Part shown: in pieces, positions 61,209-64,000 of the stretch
Layout: each line of letters opens with the position of its first letter
Position numbering within the stretch: position 1 is the stretch's first letter
Assembly: GCF_003173775.1 (NCBI RefSeq)
Contig: NZ_CP029552.1
Coordinates: 2,511,001 to 2,575,000, forward strand
Length of the DNA: 64,000 nt
From: Methylobacterium sp. 17Sr1-1
GTDB lineage: Bacteria > Pseudomonadota > Alphaproteobacteria > Rhizobiales > Beijerinckiaceae
Direction of reading: 5' to 3'
Made by a program: the position numbers and the translations under genes
The notes under the pieces: model-generated
The model's database searches: none
What the model was told of the DNA's origin: nothing
Seen by the model: only the letters and a program-made list of their open reading frames with translations

Positions 61209-62078
61209 ATGATCAAGGGACTCGGTCGGACAGGCTTGGCCGTCGTGCTCGCCCTGGCATCCTTCGGTCCGGCACGGGCCGGGGACGCGCAGGCCGCCGC
61301 ACCGATCACGAATCAGATCACCTGGTCTGTCTATGACGCCGCGCCGTTCATGATGACCGAGGGTCCGGACCGCGACGCCGGCATCTTCGACCGGATCCGC
61401 GGCCTGCTGAGCGCCCGGCTGACCGGCTACATCCATTCCACGCTGACGGTTCCATTTCCGCGCATCGTCACCTCGCTCAAGAACGGCGAGGAATGGTGCT
61501 TCGTCGGCGGCGTGAGGACACCCGAGCGCGAGGCCTTCGCGGTGTTCTCGCGGCCGGTGGCGATGTTCTACCCGCTGCGCGTCGTGATCCACGTCCCCCA
61601 GCGCGCCCGCTTCGCAGGCCTGGAGCCCCTGTCCCTGCGCGGCCTGCTGAGCGAGCACCGCGACCTGCGCACCAGCATGCTGCGCAACCGCGCCATGGCC
61701 CCCGCCGTCGACGCGCTGCTGCGGCAATACCCGCCGGGCCAGACCCATTCGGAGTTCGGCGAGGCGTTCCGGATGCTGCTGAACGACCGGCTCGACTACC
61801 TCGTCGAGTTCTCCAGCATCGCGGCCTACAACGCCCGCCAGCTCGGCCGGCCGGACGCCTTCCTGGGCCTGCCCTTCGCGGAGGGGCCGGAGCCGGTCTT
61901 CGCCCGGGTGATGTGCGCCGGTACGCCCTGGGGGCGCGAGGTGGTGGCGCGCATCGACGCGGTGCTGGCGGAGGAGCGGCCCGGCCCGGCCTATCGCGGC
62001 ATCGTCGAGGCCTGGACGGCGCCGGAGGACCTGCCGCGGATCCGCGCCGTCTACGACGACTTCCTGGCGAGCGACTGA
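61209..62078 (+). CDS. Periplasmic binding-protein-like protein (family 3/TIGR02285 type)
   Basis: A 289-residue protein from ATG 61209. The signal peptide is about residues 1-24 (LAVVLALASFGPARAG). ITWSVYDAAPFMMTEGPDRD, AGIFDRIRGLLSARL and FVGGVRTPEREAFAVFSRPV follow the pattern of family 3 solute-binding proteins that lack transporter partners. YLVEFSSIAAYNARQLGRPD is the second-lobe region. The ligand and role are unknown. It is a single gene. Confidence 0.7.
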   Translation: MIKGLGRTGLAVVLALASFGPARAGDAQAAAPITNQITWSVYDAAPFMMTEGPDRDAGIFDRIRGLLSARLTGYIHSTLTVPFPRIVTSLKNGEEWCFVGGVRTPEREAFAVFSRPVAMFYPLRVVIHVPQRARFAGLEPLSLRGLLSEHRDLRTSMLRNRAMAPAVDALLRQYPPGQTHSEFGEAFRMLLNDRLDYLVEFSSIAAYNARQLGRPDAFLGLPFAEGPEPVFARVMCAGTPWGREVVARIDAVLAEERPGPAYRGIVEAWTAPEDLPRIRAVYDDFLASD

Positions 62079-62085
62079 GCGCGGC

Positions 62086-62382
62086 TCACGCCGCCAGCGC
62101 CGCCTCTCGCGTCGGGCGGTTCCCGGTCGAGCGATCCTTGCCCGAACGATTCTCGGTCGAGCGTTCCTGCGTGACGAACGGCTCGACCCAGACCCGCCGT
62201 CCCGTCAGGTCGTGCACGCTCACCCGCCACTCGGTCCAGTCGCCGGCGCCGAGGCTCTGCATCGCCGCCTCGGCGACCGCGCGGGCGCGGCGGGCGAGGG
62301 CGGCCGGGCCGCGGACCGGCGCGCCCTCGGCATCGAGGATGCACTCGGACCCGTTGGTGCAGTGGAAGCGGTAGTGCGTCAT
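62086..62382 (-). CDS. DUF6894-type small protein
   Basis: A 98-residue protein from ATG 62382. THYRFHCTNGSECILDAEGA, LARRARAVAEAAMQSL and WRVSVHDLTGRRVWVEPF follow the Y-F-H...G...D..G pattern of DUF6894, common and multi-copy in Methylobacterium and Bradyrhizobium. The C-terminal tail is low-complexity, with a repeated unit (RSTENRSGKD/RSTGNRPTRE). The function is unknown. A GTTC-N7-GTTC site lies 73 bases upstream. Confidence 0.7.
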   Translation of the reverse strand: MTHYRFHCTNGSECILDAEGAPVRGPAALARRARAVAEAAMQSLGAGDWTEWRVSVHDLTGRRVWVEPFVTQERSTENRSGKDRSTGNRPTREAALAA

Positions 62383-62454
62383 GCCGGTCCCCTCTCGCCC
62401 ATCCTCTGTCCCCATCCCCGCCCGGCGCGGCGGCGATGCCCGACAGCGGTTAAT

Positions 62455-62469
62455 GTTCACTATATGTTC
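62455..62469. promoter_or_regulatory. Candidate LexA (SOS) box
   Basis: GTTCACTATATGTTC fits the alphaproteobacterial LexA consensus GTTC-N7-GTTC exactly and lies in a short AT-rich island between divergent genes. By hand estimate about one such site is expected by chance in a window of this size, so the call rests on its intergenic position. Either flanking gene could be controlled. Confidence 0.4.
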
Positions 62470-62636
62470 TAAATCCGCAATCCGACCAAGGGTAGGGGCG
62501 CGATGCCGCATCCCGTTCACCCGCCCTTCGGGTCCCGCCCCGACCTCCGGGCCCGGCTGAAGAGAAGGCTCGCCGTCGGCCCGAAACCCTGCCAGTCTCA
62601 AGGGTGACGGCGCGCGAAACCCCGGCGGGAGACTCC

Positions 62637-63365
62637 ATGTCCGGCCTCTTCGATCCCATCCTGAACTGGCGATTGCTGCCGGGCTCGCACACCTTCCCGG
62701 GCCCGGATGGCGGCACCTGCATCAACGAGGCGGCTCTGGTGGCGGCGGGCCTGCCCTACCGGGCGATCCGCTCCTCGGCGGATTGCCCGCCCTGCTTCTC
62801 GGGCCCGCTCGCCACCTATGCGCTGGGCCTCAACGACGCGATGCCGGATGCCGAGCGCCCGCGCCTGATGGCCTTCGTGCTGCGCCTCGCCGGCTCCGCC
62901 GACTCGGACGCCGTGGAGGCGGAGCGCACCGCCCACCTCGTGGGCGAGGGTGTGCGCCGCCTGCTGCCGCCGGTCCTGGAACGGGCCGGGCTGGTGCAGC
63001 ACGCCGCCGCCTGCCGGGCGGCCCCGGATCTGGGGATCGCGGTGACGGTCGCCCGCCACGCCGCCTGGTCGGCCGGCTCGCTCGCCGAGGCGGCCGGCCG
63101 CCAGGGCACCTGGGTGCGCGGCGCCCGGGCGGCGGCGGCGGCGCGCGCGGCCCTCTTCGCCGCCGAGATCGATCCCCGCACCGCCGCCGACGCGGTCGAG
63201 GCCGCCGCCCTGTTCTGGCCAGGGGCCTGGGCCGAGGCGGTGGAGATCCTCGACGGAGCCCTGAGCATCGGCCGACAGGCGCCGCCGCTCGGCATCGCGG
63301 AGGCGGGGATGCGCCTGGAGGCCGCGAAGGCGGCGCGGCGCGAGCGGGCTCACGCCGCGGGATGA
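62637..63365 (+). CDS. Conserved hypothetical protein
   Basis: A 242-residue protein from ATG 62637 (GTG 62604 would add 11). The N-terminus has LLPGSHTFPGPDGGTCINEA and YRAIRSSADCPPCFSGPLAT, with three cysteines. The rest is helical and Ala-rich, ending in LEAAKAARRERAHAAG. The GGTCINEAA...SADCPPCFS pattern recurs, as far as I recall, in uncharacterised bacterial proteins, but I know no function. It is soluble, without signal or membrane helix. Confidence 0.65.
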   Translation: MSGLFDPILNWRLLPGSHTFPGPDGGTCINEAALVAAGLPYRAIRSSADCPPCFSGPLATYALGLNDAMPDAERPRLMAFVLRLAGSADSDAVEAERTAHLVGEGVRRLLPPVLERAGLVQHAAACRAAPDLGIAVTVARHAAWSAGSLAEAAGRQGTWVRGARAAAAARAALFAAEIDPRTAADAVEAAALFWPGAWAEAVEILDGALSIGRQAPPLGIAEAGMRLEAAKAARRERAHAAG

Positions 63366-63372
63366 GGGCGCG

Positions 63373-63999
63373 TCAGCGCCCGCGATACGCCGCCAGGATC
63401 CGCGCCCCCTCCGGCCCGGTCTCCCTCTCCCAGGCCGCCACGGCCGCCGCGCCGGCCTTGGCGAGGGCCTCCGTGATCGAGGGCGCGGGCGGATCGGCGA
63501 TGACGACGCCGTTCTGGCGCATGCGCGAAAAGTTCTCGTCGAGGCGGGTGCGGATCGCCGCCCATTGGCGCGCCTCGGTCTCGGCGGCGGCCGCGTCGAC
63601 GGCCCGGCGCACGGCCTCCGGCAGGGCGTCGTAGGCGGAGGCGGAGACCACGGCGATCGAGACCGGCATCGCGTACTGCACCGCCGTGAAGTGCGGCAGC
63701 TGCTCCCACAGGCGGCGCCCGACCCCGCCATCGCCGGAGGAGAGCATCGCGTCGACGGCGCCGGCCTTCACCTGCGGGATCGCGTCTGCCTGGGACAGGT
63801 TGACGGCCTGTGCGCCGGCCGCCGCGAGCACCGCCGTCGAGGTGGCGTCGTAGGTGCGGATCTTGAGCCCCTTCAGGTCGTCGGCGCCGGCGAGGGCGCG
63901 GCGCGACCAGATCCCCGACGGCGCCCAGGGCGTGACGTAGAGCAGCCGCTGGCCTTTCGCGGCGAGCGCCCGCGCGTAGGCCGGCCGGGCGATCTCCGC
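63373..63999 (-). CDS. TRAP transporter substrate-binding protein DctP-type (5' end outside the window)
   Basis: Only the C-terminal 208 codons are in the window. The frame enters at 63999 with AEIARPAYARALAAKGQRLL, YVTPWAPSGIWSRRALAGAD, and then DDLKGLKIRTYDATSTAVLA and AGAVDAMLSSGDGGVG. LKGLKIR and the VDA motif are typical of DctP binding proteins of TRAP importers (carboxylates, sugar acids). The signal peptide and any dctQM genes would lie beyond the right edge. It converges on the preceding hypothetical gene with 7 bases between. Confidence 0.88.
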   Translation of the reverse strand, partial: AEIARPAYARALAAKGQRLLYVTPWAPSGIWSRRALAGADDLKGLKIRTYDATSTAVLAAAGAQAVNLSQADAIPQVKAGAVDAMLSSGDGGVGRRLWEQLPHFTAVQYAMPVSIAVVSASAYDALPEAVRRAVDAAAAETEARQWAAIRTRLDENFSRMRQNGVVIADPPAPSITEALAKAGAAAVAAWERETGPEGARILAAYRGR

Positions 64000-64000
64000 C

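Overview
The window is high-GC DNA with alphaproteobacterial gene content and order. It fits best with Methylobacterium or a close relative in the Hyphomicrobiales (inference). The pointers are CP4-type AroA, FYDLN-type TIGR02300, a DUF6894-type protein, the flagellar order flgB-flgC-fliE-flgG-flgA-flgI-motE-flgH-fliL-fliP, and several families of intergenic palindromes. No rRNA, CRISPR array or replication origin was seen.

Region 1-5124 is a decayed mobile region. It holds a 5' remnant of an IS5-type transposase, a DUF6998-like protein with nuclease-like residues, an AT-rich membrane-protein gene unlike its surroundings, an IS66 remnant next to a deleted IS1380 element, a 26-bp tRNA-Ser 3' fragment, and a tyrosine integrase whose 5' end faces an intact tRNA-Glu(UUC). 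The far end of the island lies outside the window.

Region 5253-15367 starts with rlmB and a CYTH-CHAD triphosphatase. It continues with a C-P lyase operon, phnG-H-I-J-(GNAT)-K-L-M-N, divergent from its GntR/HutC regulator phnF. A palindromic operator lies between phnG and phnF. The GNAT gene carries an apparent 1-bp frameshift. No phosphonate transporter genes are present.

Region 15650-28457 is mixed accessory and housekeeping DNA. It has two paralogous orphan LivK-like binding proteins, a SpoIIAA-like protein, an ECF41-type sigma factor with a cupin and an NAD(P)-binding reductase, an L,D-transpeptidase, small secreted proteins, a Nudix hydrolase, an acyl-CoA synthetase/binding protein/GST group with a LysR regulator, and three tandem tRNA-Ala(GGC) genes.

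Region 28675-44209 is mostly core: TIGR02300, aroA-cmk, an ABC-F ATPase, a PAS-GGDEF-EAL protein, hrpB, a YbaK deacylase, corA, a SRAP protein, the pair kdsB-pheA, and a membrane-anchored cytochrome c.

Region 44307-49166 has two tandem YejA-like binding proteins and yejB, but no yejE or yejF. Region 49349-55891 is a ten-gene flagellar operon on the minus strand, interrupted by a repeat between flgG and flgA. Region 56205-64000 holds a heparinase-like protein, a GH15 enzyme, an SBP-like protein, a DUF6894 protein, an unknown conserved protein, and the C-terminal part of a TRAP binding protein cut by the window edge.
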